Part shown: positions 53,452 through 63,748 of the stretch, piece by piece
Position numbering within the stretch: position 1 is the first letter of the stretch
Layout: every line of letters begins with the position of its first letter
NCBI GenBank assembly: GCA_964568675.1
Contig: CAZMQV010000008.1
Span: 1 to 64,000, forward strand
DNA: 64,000 bases
Origin: UPXZ01 sp964568675
GTDB lineage: Bacteria > Bacteroidota > Bacteroidia > Bacteroidales > Paludibacteraceae
Direction: 5' to 3'
Translations under genes and position numbers: made by a program
The notes under the pieces: generated by a model
What the model saw: only the letters and a program-made list of their open reading frames with translations
Database searches by the model: none
Told to the model about the DNA's origin: nothing

Positions 53452-56244
53452 ATGAAAAAAACTATTCTAAGTATATTTTTAGCAATTTCGTTTCTTAGTA
53501 TCCTTGTAGCTCAGACTCCAAAACGAGAAATGCGTGCTAGCTGGCTTGCCACAGTGTGGCGGTTGGATTGGCCATCGGTTACTGTGCCGGCAAATGGTAC
53601 TACTGCCCAACGACTGGCTGCCGTGAATCAGCAAAAAAATGATTTGATTAACATCCTGAATAAAATGCAGGAAGCCAATATGAATGCTGTATTCTTTCAG
53701 ATTAGAAGTATGAGTGATGTCATGTATCCTTCGGTGTATGAAAATTGGAGTAGTTTTGTTTCTTCCGAGCGAGGAGCTGATCCGGGCTACGACCCTTTAG
53801 CGTTCGCAATTGATGAAGCTCACAAAAGGGGTATGGAACTCCATGCCTGGCTCAATCCATACCGATATTCTACGTCGGAAGCGACGCACGGAAACTTACC
53901 TAATGATTACGCTCAAAGCCATCCTGATTGGTTGTTGACTTACGATAGTTATACAAAAATACTTAATCCAGGGAAACCGGAAGTCGTTCAACGCATTGTA
54001 GATATTGTGGAGGAAGTAGTTACTAAATATGATGTGGATGGAATTGTGTTTGATGATTATTTCTATCAAAATGGAGCTACTTCCGATGTTATGGATCAAA
54101 CTGAGTTTGACAAATATAACCCCAAAGGGTTGGCACGTGGAGATTGGCGTCGTGAGAATTGTAATACTATGATTCGAAGTGTCCATAATAAAATCAAACA
54201 GATTAAACCATACGTTACTTTTGGTGTGAGCCCCGCTGGGGTTGCTGCTTCAAGTGCCGCTGTTGCGCGAAAATATGATGTGCCTCCGGCGCCGGCAGGA
54301 AGCGATTGGCAATACAATGGCATTTATTCAGATCCATTAGCATGGATAAGCGAAGGCTCATTAGATTATATTTCACCCCAATTGTATTGGACTACCGGTA
54401 GTGCCAATCCTTATGACAAACTTGCACCTTGGTGGTCGATGGTTGCAAATAAATTCGGAGTACATTTCTACTCAAGCCATTCGCTATCGGCAATGACCGG
54501 TTCACAACCAGCTCCTCAAAAAGTAGGACAATTGAAGTTGGATAATCAGGAGATTAATCTCAATGCAATTTCCGGTATTGAGCGTGGAGCAATCGAACAA
54601 CGTAGCGGGAGCGCACAAAATGATATCCAACGAGCACCCACTGCAACCAACTATTACTTTCAGGAGCTGGGTGTTCAGGTTGATTGGAATAGAAACAGCG
54701 ATTTGAATGGAGCGCCGGGTAGTGTTTTTTACGCGACAGCCAAAACCGTAGGTACATCTTTTGTAAATTATCTGAAGTCGGAGGTTTTTACCAAACCGGC
54801 ATTAACTCCTGTGAGAGGATGGCACAAAAATTCTACCCAAAATCAGGTAGAGTCGTTGTCTCTATCAGGCAATTTGCTGACGTGGACACACGATATGAGT
54901 GGACTTAGATATGTGATTTATGCCATTCCCAATGCGAATGTGAGCGATGCTGATGCTTTGGTATCATCAAAGTATATAGTTGGAGTGTCATATACGAAGC
55001 AATATCAGTTGCCAGCTTCTATTAATAGCAGTACGCATAAGATTGCAGTTTCTGTATTAGATCGTTATGGAAACGAATACTCTTCGCACATATACGGTGA
55101 GAGCAGCGCACCGTTAAATGCCGCACAACTCAATTTCCCGGCAAACAATGCCAATATTATTATTCCGGCTACTTTCACATGGAATGCTGTGAGTGGTGCC
55201 TCAGTTTATTTCTGGGAGGTAGGGCTCGATGCTCAATTCAATAATAAGATCTGCTCAAGAGAAACTTCGTCAAATCAATTTTTCTCCGGGCTTCAGCCAA
55301 ATTTGAAAGAAAATATTGATTATTATTGGAGAGTGAGAACTCAAAAACCGAATGCGCCGGATTCTTATTCTGAGGTTCGGAAATTTAAAGGTGTGAAATT
55401 CAATATTCTTTCACCTTCGAATGGTGCGACCGATGTGTCGCTAACTCCACAATTTACTTGGATGAATGCCGGTGTAAATTCAAACTCTATACTTCAAATT
55501 TCGACAAATGCACTTTTCCCTACCAATGAAATTGTGTTTGAAAACAGTACAAACGCTACGTCGCTACAAGTGCCAGCCAATGTATTGATGAGTGAGACTG
55601 TTTATTATGCCCGAGTGTTGATTGTTGGCGGCGATATTCAAGCGTCATCGGAAGTCGTTTCGTTCAAGACCCTTGATATGCCAATACCTGTCCCTATTAT
55701 TACTTCTCCAGAAAATGGAGCTACTGTGAATGGAAGTATCATAAAAGTAAATTGGAAAGAGCAAAACTCAAAAGGATTTAAAGTAGAAATATCACAAAAC
55801 GCCACTTTCCCACCGCGAAGTACAAAAGTTAAGGCGGTCGATGCATTTGTCTATACCACAGAGTTTGATAATCTGACTGACGGAACATATTACATTCAAG
55901 TAAAAGCCAATAATAATGTGGGAACTACTTCGCCTTCAACTCCAATTTCTGTTATTGTGGACAGTTCTACATCTCTGGGGCATGTAGATGGCGTTAACTC
56001 ATCACGTGTATATTTCGATAATAACAATCAGTGTCATTTACTATTGGCGTCCGCTGTCGGACAGCGCTTGGTTATTTCACTCCATACTGCCGATGGTGTG
56101 TTAATCCGGCAAACGACTCAAGCAATAGAACCGGGAATGAACGAACTCGTTATTCAAACTGGTGAATTAACAAAAGGAATTTACCTAATAAAACTTAGCT
56201 CTGGTGTTTTGAATAAAACATTAAAAGTGATTATTCCAAATTAA
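53452..56244 (+). CDS. GHL10 (DUF187) glycoside hydrolase-like protein with T9SS tail
   Basis: The 930-residue precursor has a signal (MKKTILSIFLAISFLSILVAQ). A GHL10 barrel follows (about 22-440) with PKREMRASWLATVWRLDWP, MNAVFFQIRSMSDVMYPS, LHAWLNPYRYS, VDGIVFDDYFY, TFGVSPAGV and LDYISPQLYW. Family members with known activity (E. coli DigH, Clostridioides Cwp19) cut peptidoglycan glycan strands. Three fibronectin-III-like modules (about 440-840) and a T9SS sorting tail follow (GELTKGIYLIKLSSGVLNKTL). I chose the ATG at 53452; an upstream TTG at 53446 is weaker. Confidence 0.9.
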   Translation: MKKTILSIFLAISFLSILVAQTPKREMRASWLATVWRLDWPSVTVPANGTTAQRLAAVNQQKNDLINILNKMQEANMNAVFFQIRSMSDVMYPSVYENWSSFVSSERGADPGYDPLAFAIDEAHKRGMELHAWLNPYRYSTSEATHGNLPNDYAQSHPDWLLTYDSYTKILNPGKPEVVQRIVDIVEEVVTKYDVDGIVFDDYFYQNGATSDVMDQTEFDKYNPKGLARGDWRRENCNTMIRSVHNKIKQIKPYVTFGVSPAGVAASSAAVARKYDVPPAPAGSDWQYNGIYSDPLAWISEGSLDYISPQLYWTTGSANPYDKLAPWWSMVANKFGVHFYSSHSLSAMTGSQPAPQKVGQLKLDNQEINLNAISGIERGAIEQRSGSAQNDIQRAPTATNYYFQELGVQVDWNRNSDLNGAPGSVFYATAKTVGTSFVNYLKSEVFTKPALTPVRGWHKNSTQNQVESLSLSGNLLTWTHDMSGLRYVIYAIPNANVSDADALVSSKYIVGVSYTKQYQLPASINSSTHKIAVSVLDRYGNEYSSHIYGESSAPLNAAQLNFPANNANIIIPATFTWNAVSGASVYFWEVGLDAQFNNKICSRETSSNQFFSGLQPNLKENIDYYWRVRTQKPNAPDSYSEVRKFKGVKFNILSPSNGATDVSLTPQFTWMNAGVNSNSILQISTNALFPTNEIVFENSTNATSLQVPANVLMSETVYYARVLIVGGDIQASSEVVSFKTLDMPIPVPIITSPENGATVNGSIIKVNWKEQNSKGFKVEISQNATFPPRSTKVKAVDAFVYTTEFDNLTDGTYYIQVKANNNVGTTSPSTPISVIVDSSTSLGHVDGVNSSRVYFDNNNQCHLLLASAVGQRLVISLHTADGVLIRQTTQAIEPGMNELVIQTGELTKGIYLIKLSSGVLNKTLKVIIPN

Positions 56245-56312
56245 AAATCAATTCAATTAAATACGAATCTCAAAATCTCAAATTAATAATTTTCTTAAAA
56301 ACAAAATGCCTT

Positions 56313-57737
56313 ATGAAAAAACTTACTTTTATTCTTTCGGCTTGCTTACTGACAGCTTCTATGTCGTTTGCAGACAATAAAGATGCGTCAAATGCCACTC
56401 AGGACACATTTAATTATCCGGTATTGGGTGGAAAGTATTCATTAACCAACAAGTGGTTGTATTCTGTTATAGCTGATAATTACGTTGCCAATAAAGTCGG
56501 AAATAAGGACTTTGTGCGCGGCATGGTTGCAAAAGATGGAAAAATGTATTTTATCGATCGGGAGTTGAAACAATTAACGGTAGTTGATGGCACAACGGGA
56601 GCAAGATTGACACCTATCGCATTGGGTTCAAATGTGTTTACTTACGATGATAACGGCGAAACAAAAGTTGCAGGTACACTCCCTTTCAATGATATTAAAC
56701 TTGACGGTGCTGGCAATATGTTGGTGGGCAACTGTATTACGTCAAATGCTCAGCCATTTCAGATTTGGAAAATAGACATGGCTACAGGTCAAGGTACACT
56801 GATTCTTCAGGAAATATTAAAGAACAATCCCGATTTCGCAGCAAGTCCTATTCGTTTTGACGCATTTGGGGTTTATGGTGATGTTACTAAAAACGGTGTT
56901 ATCATGGCAGCAAATGCCTCGGCAATGGAAGCTTATAGATGGACCATTACAAATGGAGTAGTTGGAGCTGCCGAAGTAATTGTTTTTGATACGCAGACCG
57001 AAGGAACTTATCTGACGGGTAAAGCCAATCCGGGGAGTGCACCTCAAATTTTCCCTTTAGACGAAACCATGTTCTATCTTGATGGTAACGCAACTTTGCC
57101 AACACTGATTGATGAAGACGGAAATATCTTGGATGGTTTTTACCACAACACGGCGGTTATTAACGATGAAGTTACAAGTCCGGGTAATACATTTAAACTG
57201 AACGACGGACATAACGGATTAATTGAATTTGAAATGGGTGGTGAGTATTTTTTCCTTGTTGCCGCTGCAAATACAGCTGGTACTCCTCCTAGTTCATTCC
57301 GACTTTTCAAATGGAAAGATGCCAATAAATCATTTGCCGACATGACAAATCTTTGGACTTTCCCGGCTGTAGGTATGGGAGCAGCATCGAATAGTTATCG
57401 TACTGCAGTGCCTTCGGTAGAGGTTAATGAAAACACGAAAATAGCTAAACTATATGTTTATGCCGGTGAGAATGGATATGGTATGTATGAGTTTTCTTCA
57501 GTTTCTACTGGTGTGAATAGTTTGTATAATAATGATGTCTTGAAAGTTAATGTAGTTGACCGTTCGCTTAATTTTAATGAGTCAGTTGCAAATGTTGCTA
57601 TATATTCACTCACTGGACAGCTTGTAAATCAAGCACAAAATGTAAATTCGGTGAAAGTGTTGAACAGTGGTGTTTATTTGGTTAAGGCTACTACCTTTGC
57701 CGGAGAAACAGCTGTTGTTAAAGTTATTGTAAAATAA
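56313..57737 (+). CDS. T9SS-secreted propeller-like protein (DUF4623-like)
   Basis: The 474-residue precursor has a signal (about 1-20, ...ASMSFA) and a body of repeated strand motifs: KDFVRGMVAKDGKMYFIDREL, LKQLTVVDGTTGARL, DIKLDGAGNMLVGN and AKLYVYAGENGYGMYEF. This resembles the secreted DUF4623-type proteins of Bacteroidota. The last ~75 residues (VNVVDRSLNFNESVANVAIYSLTG...GVYLVKATT) are a T9SS tail. No enzyme motif is seen; a binding role is likely. A strong hairpin follows. Confidence 0.75.
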   Translation: MKKLTFILSACLLTASMSFADNKDASNATQDTFNYPVLGGKYSLTNKWLYSVIADNYVANKVGNKDFVRGMVAKDGKMYFIDRELKQLTVVDGTTGARLTPIALGSNVFTYDDNGETKVAGTLPFNDIKLDGAGNMLVGNCITSNAQPFQIWKIDMATGQGTLILQEILKNNPDFAASPIRFDAFGVYGDVTKNGVIMAANASAMEAYRWTITNGVVGAAEVIVFDTQTEGTYLTGKANPGSAPQIFPLDETMFYLDGNATLPTLIDEDGNILDGFYHNTAVINDEVTSPGNTFKLNDGHNGLIEFEMGGEYFFLVAAANTAGTPPSSFRLFKWKDANKSFADMTNLWTFPAVGMGAASNSYRTAVPSVEVNENTKIAKLYVYAGENGYGMYEFSSVSTGVNSLYNNDVLKVNVVDRSLNFNESVANVAIYSLTGQLVNQAQNVNSVKVLNSGVYLVKATTFAGETAVVKVIVK

Positions 57738-57749
57738 AAATCTTTGTAT

Positions 57750-57798
57750 AAGCAATTTTAGAAATGCGGTGGTGAGTTCAACACCGCATTTCTTGCTT
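57750..57798 (+). terminator. Hairpin inside PUL3
   Basis: GAAATGCGGTG pairs perfectly with CACCGCATTTC around a 10-base loop, with a second short outer stem AAGCAA / TTGCTT. T-rich sequence follows. It lies between two genes of the same orientation, 13 bases after a stop codon. Confidence 0.75.
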
Positions 57799-57866
57799 AT
57801 TCTATACGTCTTTATTTCTCTCTCCTCTTTTGAGGCTTCATTTTTTTAAAACCAAATTATCTAACC

Positions 57867-60323
57867 ATGAAGATATACTTTACTCTTTTATTCTATTTTG
57901 CTTTTATCGCTATTTTAGGCGCTCAATCTCTAACAGTGGATGGAATGACCTATCATGTTGACACCCTCGAAAATCATCAGGTGGGCCCGGGTACACAATA
58001 CGTATCTCTCCGACTTCAAAATGGCTCTAATAGGATGGATGTTTTTATTCTGAAATCTGATTTGAAAAACCAATGGATTGATGTTCGCACGGCATTGGGG
58101 CGAGACTCCATCTATACCGGAGAACCCACTTCCTCGTTGGCAAAGCGAAAAACAAAAGAAGGAGCATTCTATTTCGCCGGAACAAATGGAGATTTTTATG
58201 ATACATCGCTTCCTTATGTCGGTTATCCAGTGGCCGGCAGCATCGTAGATAGTGAAATTGCGAAGATCCCAAATTCGAGAAATGTGTTTGTGATGGACGT
58301 AAACAAGAAACCCGGTATTGGAATTGTTGCATATAGTGGGTTCGTTAAGCATAACGATACCCAGGGAGCTATTAATTCCGTTAACCATCTTCGGGGAGAT
58401 AACTCTTTGGTGCTCTACAACCACCATAATGGAAAGTACACACGTACCAACGCTTATGGTACAGAAGTATTGGTTGAGTTAATGGATGGGAACGATTGGG
58501 GTGTAAATAAAAATCTCAAAGCAAAGGTGTTGAAAAAAGAAAAGAATATTGGTTCGATGGCCATACCTAAAGGGATGGCAGTGCTTTCTGGTCATGGAGT
58601 CGGCGCTACTTTCCTAAACAATATCAATGTGGACGATGAGGTGGAGATAAGTCTTGGTATGACATTGAGTAACGATAAAAGTTCGAATTATACTCTTATG
58701 ACTGGAGGCGATAACTATGCTACGATGTTGAAAAATGGCATAGTAGAAACATCAAGTGTTTGGAATGAAAAACATCCTCGCACCGGATTGGGCTATTCTC
58801 AAAACAATGATTCACTAATTTTTTGTGTCGTAGATGGCCGAAGTGCATCGGTAGGTGCTACTACCAAACAATTGGCTGAGATAATGAAATCTGCTGGAGC
58901 CTACACGGCTTTTAATATGGATGGTGGTGGATCCAGCTCCATGTATGTGGCTGAATATGGTGGACCGGTAAACAAAACAAGTGACGGAACCGAGCGTGCA
59001 GTTGCAAATAGTATCTATTTGGTTGCAACTTCTCCCGATGATGTTGATGTCAAAGTAGTTAAGCCTTATAAATCATCCGTTGCGCTTCCATATCTTGGAG
59101 AGTTTGTTCCCAAATTTTATGGCTATAATCAATATGAAGTATTGCTCGATACGGACTTGAAGGGTGTTACGCTAAGTTGCCCATCGTCTTTGGGAAAAAT
59201 AGAAGGAAACAAGTTTATCGCAAGTGGTTCTGAGCCGGGTTTCATCACTGTTTCTTACAAAGGTGAAGTAAAATCACAAATACATGTGAACTTTTTGCCA
59301 GTTTCTGATGTAAAAATTAGACTTGATTCAGTGATTGTCGATAATAGAAGTGATTATCCCGTTGAAGTTGAGGCTACTACTGCTGCGGGAGTTTCATTAA
59401 TAGCTTCGTCAGCATTGAGTTGGCGAACCGAAAACGAAGAAATATGTCTGGTAAATAATGGTTCGGTGAAGGCGTTGAACAATGGAACAACTAAAGTTAT
59501 TGGAACGATTAATGGTAAAGAAGCCGAATTGATAGTAAATGTGCAAATTCCAGCTAAACAGACCATTGCTGGCGATAGTTTGAAGCAAGGTGATTGGGCG
59601 ATGTCTGCCTCCTCTTTTCTTAAAGCGCAATTGAATACAGAAAACTTACCACAATCTTGGTCGCATGGCCTTGCTGCAAACTTCAAAGGAGCTGCTGGTA
59701 GAGCCCCGGCTTTGAAACTTTCGAACAAAAAAGCGATGTTTGGATTGCCCGATACAATTAAACTGGTGATGAATATTGGCGATTTACCCATTACGCGTGC
59801 CATCTTCTCGCTTCAAGCCAACAATGATACTAAAACATTGACCAAAGAATTTAATAATTTCGCTAAAAACTCGGATTTCTCGCTTGACATCCCCGTGTCT
59901 GATCTTTATAACATAAATGATAGAGCCATATACCCCATCCGATTTGATAATGTGAATTTCTATTTGGATGCATCCGCACTTATAGTTGATAAGAATTATA
60001 CATTAGCATTGAAAGAAATTGCCTTAAGTTTTAAAGATTACGTGATTTCAAATGTAATTACTACCACCCATTCAGACTTTTTCCATGTCTTCCCCAATCC
60101 TGTGGTAAGCGGTGAATTATCTGTTAAGTTAAAAGAATCAAAAGATGAAACCTTGTTTGTGAAACTAATCGACACAAATGGAAAGGTTGTATGTTCTGAA
60201 GAAAGAGCAAATATAAATATGTCTCAATTTCAGATTTCTACTAAAAACTTAAATCCTGGTTTGTATATACTTCAAATAGATCGGGGTACGAACCATGGAA
60301 CCGTTAAGGTGATAGTAAGATAA
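57867..60323 (+). CDS. NAGPA-type phosphodiester glycosidase A with T9SS tail
   Basis: The 818-residue precursor has a signal (about 1-19, ending GAQ). A phosphodiester glycosidase domain follows (about 20-395; the DUF2233/NAGPA family of the human mannose-6-phosphate uncovering enzyme): FAGTNGDFYD, HPRTGLGYS, FCVVDGRSAS, and FNMDGGGSSSMYV. These enzymes release sugars from phosphodiester links. An immunoglobulin-like region (about 410-570), a jelly-roll-like module (about 580-730) and a T9SS tail (FHVFPNPVVSGEL...GLYILQ) complete it. It is the first of two related tandem genes. Confidence 0.87.
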   Translation: MKIYFTLLFYFAFIAILGAQSLTVDGMTYHVDTLENHQVGPGTQYVSLRLQNGSNRMDVFILKSDLKNQWIDVRTALGRDSIYTGEPTSSLAKRKTKEGAFYFAGTNGDFYDTSLPYVGYPVAGSIVDSEIAKIPNSRNVFVMDVNKKPGIGIVAYSGFVKHNDTQGAINSVNHLRGDNSLVLYNHHNGKYTRTNAYGTEVLVELMDGNDWGVNKNLKAKVLKKEKNIGSMAIPKGMAVLSGHGVGATFLNNINVDDEVEISLGMTLSNDKSSNYTLMTGGDNYATMLKNGIVETSSVWNEKHPRTGLGYSQNNDSLIFCVVDGRSASVGATTKQLAEIMKSAGAYTAFNMDGGGSSSMYVAEYGGPVNKTSDGTERAVANSIYLVATSPDDVDVKVVKPYKSSVALPYLGEFVPKFYGYNQYEVLLDTDLKGVTLSCPSSLGKIEGNKFIASGSEPGFITVSYKGEVKSQIHVNFLPVSDVKIRLDSVIVDNRSDYPVEVEATTAAGVSLIASSALSWRTENEEICLVNNGSVKALNNGTTKVIGTINGKEAELIVNVQIPAKQTIAGDSLKQGDWAMSASSFLKAQLNTENLPQSWSHGLAANFKGAAGRAPALKLSNKKAMFGLPDTIKLVMNIGDLPITRAIFSLQANNDTKTLTKEFNNFAKNSDFSLDIPVSDLYNINDRAIYPIRFDNVNFYLDASALIVDKNYTLALKEIALSFKDYVISNVITTTHSDFFHVFPNPVVSGELSVKLKESKDETLFVKLIDTNGKVVCSEERANINMSQFQISTKNLNPGLYILQIDRGTNHGTVKVIVR

Positions 60324-60348
60324 TGATCAATTTGATATTCGTATTTAT

Positions 60349-62796
60349 ATGTCAAGAATTGTTAGTTATTTTGTTATAATAATGCTGTTGTTTCTATCGG
60401 TGTCTGTAACAGCCCAATCACCAAATTGGGGTGATGCAGATACGTTGGCGCACCACAAACTTGGTCCGGGAGTTCAATATTCCAGCATTTATTTCAAAGG
60501 AAAAAAAATGAAAATATGGATTACTGAAGTTGATCTCAATAATCCGTTGAACAAAATCGAACAGGTTCAGTCCAATCACAAAGTACCCGATTTGACGAGG
60601 TGGACTGTGCAGGAACATTTCACGAAGAATTCATCTCCCAATCATCAGGTTCGTGTAGCATTTAATCATGATTTCTTTTCTTACGAAGGAGGAATTTGTA
60701 TTGGGATGAATGTAAGTAATGGAGAAATTCCTTACGGAAGTGGTTGGGGGCGATCGCTGTTGGCGTTTCCTGAGAATGGAAGTACGGCGATATTCCATCC
60801 TGTGTTGGATGCCAATGTAGTGTTGCCGGATAATTCAAAGGTGAAAATCGACATGATTAATGGCGCAGCTGACGGATTGCAAGGTAATTGCGTACTATTC
60901 AATCGGTTTAATGCGTTGAATCTAACTGCCGAAGGTAAATATTTGAAAATTAAACCTAAGGGAAAATGGACTGTAAATGGAGACAACATACCGTGTGCAG
61001 TGCTCGAACTTTCAACAACTCCTTTGCAAACCACTCCTCAGGAGTATGTGCTTTTTGTAAGAAACAGTAAATTAAATAGTTTCGATAAGCTGGAACCTGG
61101 GCAAACCATTCTTATTGAACAACGAATGACAAATGGAAAATTTGGTAAGCCCATCGAGAATATACTCAATGCTTTTCACGGCTATCCAAGCATTGCATCT
61201 CAGGGGAAATTGCACGATGGCGAATACAATGATTTTGAGAATGGTCGCGAATATGAAATATCATCCAGACAAATGGCGGGCATCTCTAAAGATGGCAGTA
61301 AATTGATTATAATAACTACTGAAATGTCAGGTAGTAGCGCCGGAGTCAATTGTATTGAATTGGCAAATTACATGCTTGAAATGGGAGCGTGGGATGTGGT
61401 GAATTTTGATAGTGGAGGCTCTGTTGCCATCGTAGTCGATGCCGAAATGCTCAATGAACCGGCAAGAGGCTCGATACGTCCGGTGATGGATGCTCTTTTG
61501 GTCGTGTCATTGGCACCAGAGTCAAATGAAGTTCATTCTTATGCTTTTAAGATTCCTTCCATTCGTCCCATAGCAGCTTCGCTTACACCATTGACTCTGC
61601 TTGAGTTTAATGAATTTGACGAAGTGTTGAATAAAGATGTGAAAGGTTTTAAGTTTTCATGTGAGCCTGAAAATCTTGGCTTTGTTGATGAAAATCAAAT
61701 ATTTCATGCCGGTATTGTAGCAGGAAGTGGAAAAATAATCGCAGAAAAAAATGGAATTTTCGCAGAGATCAAAGTTGATATTTTGCCAATTAATAATTAC
61801 TCCATCAATCCGGATAAAATCTTGATTGACGATGTTCGTCAATATCCAATTGTGGTTCAAAGCCAAGAAAACAATAATGTATATTTTATCAATCCGGCTG
61901 TTGTGAATTGGAATGTTGAAAACAAAGCAGTTGTAAGGGTCGAAAATGGGATATTATCCGGGTTGGAAGAAGGAGAGTCTAAAGTAATTGGCGAGATTAA
62001 TGGGAATAGCAAAAGCTTGAATGTCAAAGTAGAAATTGCAAAAGACAAGCAACTAGCAGAAGCATTTGATGATATTAGTAGTTTTGAAGTGAAATCCGGT
62101 GTTATTAAGAATGTGCAATTCTCAAAAAATGAACTTCCAGCGTCATGGGAATATGGATCGGTTCTTTCATTCGATTTGTCGGCTGGCCGTGCACCCTATC
62201 TTGATATGATAAAAGAAATGAAATTTTATGGATTACCCGATTCTTTAAGTTGGCTTTTCAATAATCAGGGAGGAGTTGTAAAAGAAATGATTTTTTATTT
62301 AAAGGATGCCCAAGGAGCAGATTTGACATATAAAATTGAACAATTAGGAACCGATTTACAAAGACTGACAATTCCTTTCTCTAATGCAGGGAAGCCGTGG
62401 GGAGTTGAACGTTTTCCAATAAAACTCTCAAAACTAAAAATTTATTTCAATGCAATTGAAACGAAAAGATATTCGTTGCCGTTTGGTGGATTATATGCCC
62501 ATTATCCCCAGAGAAATGATACAAAACTTGAAAGCATAAGTAGAAAAAGATTTGATTTTACCACTACTTTGTCGAACAATGTGCTTGTGATTAACCTCGA
62601 AAGCGTGAAGCAAGGAAATGTTTTGATTTCACTCTATTCAATCGATGGCCGGTTGCAAAAGATAATTGCCAATACTTGTATTCAAACGAATGTACCAGTT
62701 ATTAAAAGTGATATTTCGTCACTTAAGCCCGGTATCTATATCCTGAAAGTTGAAGTAGATGGAATACCCTATAGCTCGAAAATACTGAAACAATAG
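60349..62796 (+). CDS. NAGPA-type phosphodiester glycosidase B with T9SS tail
   Basis: The 815-residue precursor parallels the preceding gene in length and order. It has a signal (about 1-22, ...SVTAQ), a phosphodiester glycosidase domain (FNHDFFSYEGG, FHGYPSIAS, GISKDGSKLIIITTEM and VVNFDSGGSVAIVV), an immunoglobulin-like region, a jelly-roll-like module and a T9SS tail (SLKPGIYILKVEVDG). The key loop reads FDSGGS where copy A has MDGGGS. The NGDFYD-like block is NHDFFS. Copy B may thus act on another linkage or have altered activity. It starts 25 bases after copy A. Confidence 0.82.
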   Translation: MSRIVSYFVIIMLLFLSVSVTAQSPNWGDADTLAHHKLGPGVQYSSIYFKGKKMKIWITEVDLNNPLNKIEQVQSNHKVPDLTRWTVQEHFTKNSSPNHQVRVAFNHDFFSYEGGICIGMNVSNGEIPYGSGWGRSLLAFPENGSTAIFHPVLDANVVLPDNSKVKIDMINGAADGLQGNCVLFNRFNALNLTAEGKYLKIKPKGKWTVNGDNIPCAVLELSTTPLQTTPQEYVLFVRNSKLNSFDKLEPGQTILIEQRMTNGKFGKPIENILNAFHGYPSIASQGKLHDGEYNDFENGREYEISSRQMAGISKDGSKLIIITTEMSGSSAGVNCIELANYMLEMGAWDVVNFDSGGSVAIVVDAEMLNEPARGSIRPVMDALLVVSLAPESNEVHSYAFKIPSIRPIAASLTPLTLLEFNEFDEVLNKDVKGFKFSCEPENLGFVDENQIFHAGIVAGSGKIIAEKNGIFAEIKVDILPINNYSINPDKILIDDVRQYPIVVQSQENNNVYFINPAVVNWNVENKAVVRVENGILSGLEEGESKVIGEINGNSKSLNVKVEIAKDKQLAEAFDDISSFEVKSGVIKNVQFSKNELPASWEYGSVLSFDLSAGRAPYLDMIKEMKFYGLPDSLSWLFNNQGGVVKEMIFYLKDAQGADLTYKIEQLGTDLQRLTIPFSNAGKPWGVERFPIKLSKLKIYFNAIETKRYSLPFGGLYAHYPQRNDTKLESISRKRFDFTTTLSNNVLVINLESVKQGNVLISLYSIDGRLQKIIANTCIQTNVPVIKSDISSLKPGIYILKVEVDGIPYSSKILKQ

Positions 62797-62822
62797 AAAT
62801 AAAAAAACAAAATATTATAACC

Positions 62823-63737
62823 ATGAAAAAACGTATATTCCTCTCGTTGATAACCATATTGAATATAATAATTGTTGTAGGTCAGTCGATTCATGTAAAT
62901 GCTCAATATGAACTAGTGTTGAGTAGTAAATCGGCTTTCAATTCTGTGTTAAGTCCCGACGGCGCATATTTGCTCTATTCTACGGCTAATTTTCAGGGTT
63001 TGCACATCTACGATTTTAAGAAAAAATCGGACAAGGTGGTTTCCACAGGCATTAATGCCGGATACGACCCCTTATTTGCGAATGAAAACTCAGAAGTTTA
63101 CTATCGGAATTCAAGGTTTGAATCGGGTAAAAGATATGATTTGCTCGAAAGTTTTAACGTGAAAAGTGGTAATCGAAGGCAATTGTTGGAACCGCAGCGC
63201 AATCTGCGCACAGCTCGTAGTACACGTGATGGGTTGTTGATTCAAACGGACGACAAACAGTCTCCAACAGCAATTGGGCGAACAAAAGCTCTTTCGTCAG
63301 TTTATGTAAGTACAGAAGACTTGAAAATCTTTGTTTATGCAAATGGTCGCCGAACAGAATTACGTCCAATAATTGGCGAAAATGTTAATTATATATGGGT
63401 GTCATTATCACCCGATCAAACCAAAATACTTTTTACAGCTATGGGTAAAGGCACCTATATATGCGACTTGTCTGGTAAAATAATTGCAAAATTAGGGTAT
63501 TTGAATGCACCGGTATGGTATAATGATAAATTTGTTGTAGGAATGCAAGACAAAGATAATGGCGATGTTGTAACCTCTTCGATAATTTTAATGATTTCAA
63601 TCGATACAAAGATTAAAAAGCAAATAAGCAATCCGAGCCATATCGCCATCAATCCATCGGCAGCGGGAAAAGCAGGAAAAATAGCTTACAGCACACTAAA
63701 CGGGCGGATTGTCATTTCTGAAATATCCATTAAGTAA
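62823..63737 (+). CDS. TolB-like beta-propeller protein
   Basis: The 304-residue exported protein has a signal (about 1-28). Repeats of the WD40/TolB-propeller type follow, such as SVLSPDGAYLLYSTANFQGLH, YDPLFANENSEVYYRN, VSLSPDQTKILFTAMGKG and INPSAAGKAGKIAYST. At about 270 residues after the signal, it could form five or six blades. It has no T9SS tail or lipobox, so it is probably periplasmic. It lies between the phosphodiester glycosidases and the amidase; a sensor or scaffold role is a guess. Confidence 0.72.
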   Translation: MKKRIFLSLITILNIIIVVGQSIHVNAQYELVLSSKSAFNSVLSPDGAYLLYSTANFQGLHIYDFKKKSDKVVSTGINAGYDPLFANENSEVYYRNSRFESGKRYDLLESFNVKSGNRRQLLEPQRNLRTARSTRDGLLIQTDDKQSPTAIGRTKALSSVYVSTEDLKIFVYANGRRTELRPIIGENVNYIWVSLSPDQTKILFTAMGKGTYICDLSGKIIAKLGYLNAPVWYNDKFVVGMQDKDNGDVVTSSIILMISIDTKIKKQISNPSHIAINPSAAGKAGKIAYSTLNGRIVISEISIK

Positions 63738-63748
63738 TACATATCATT

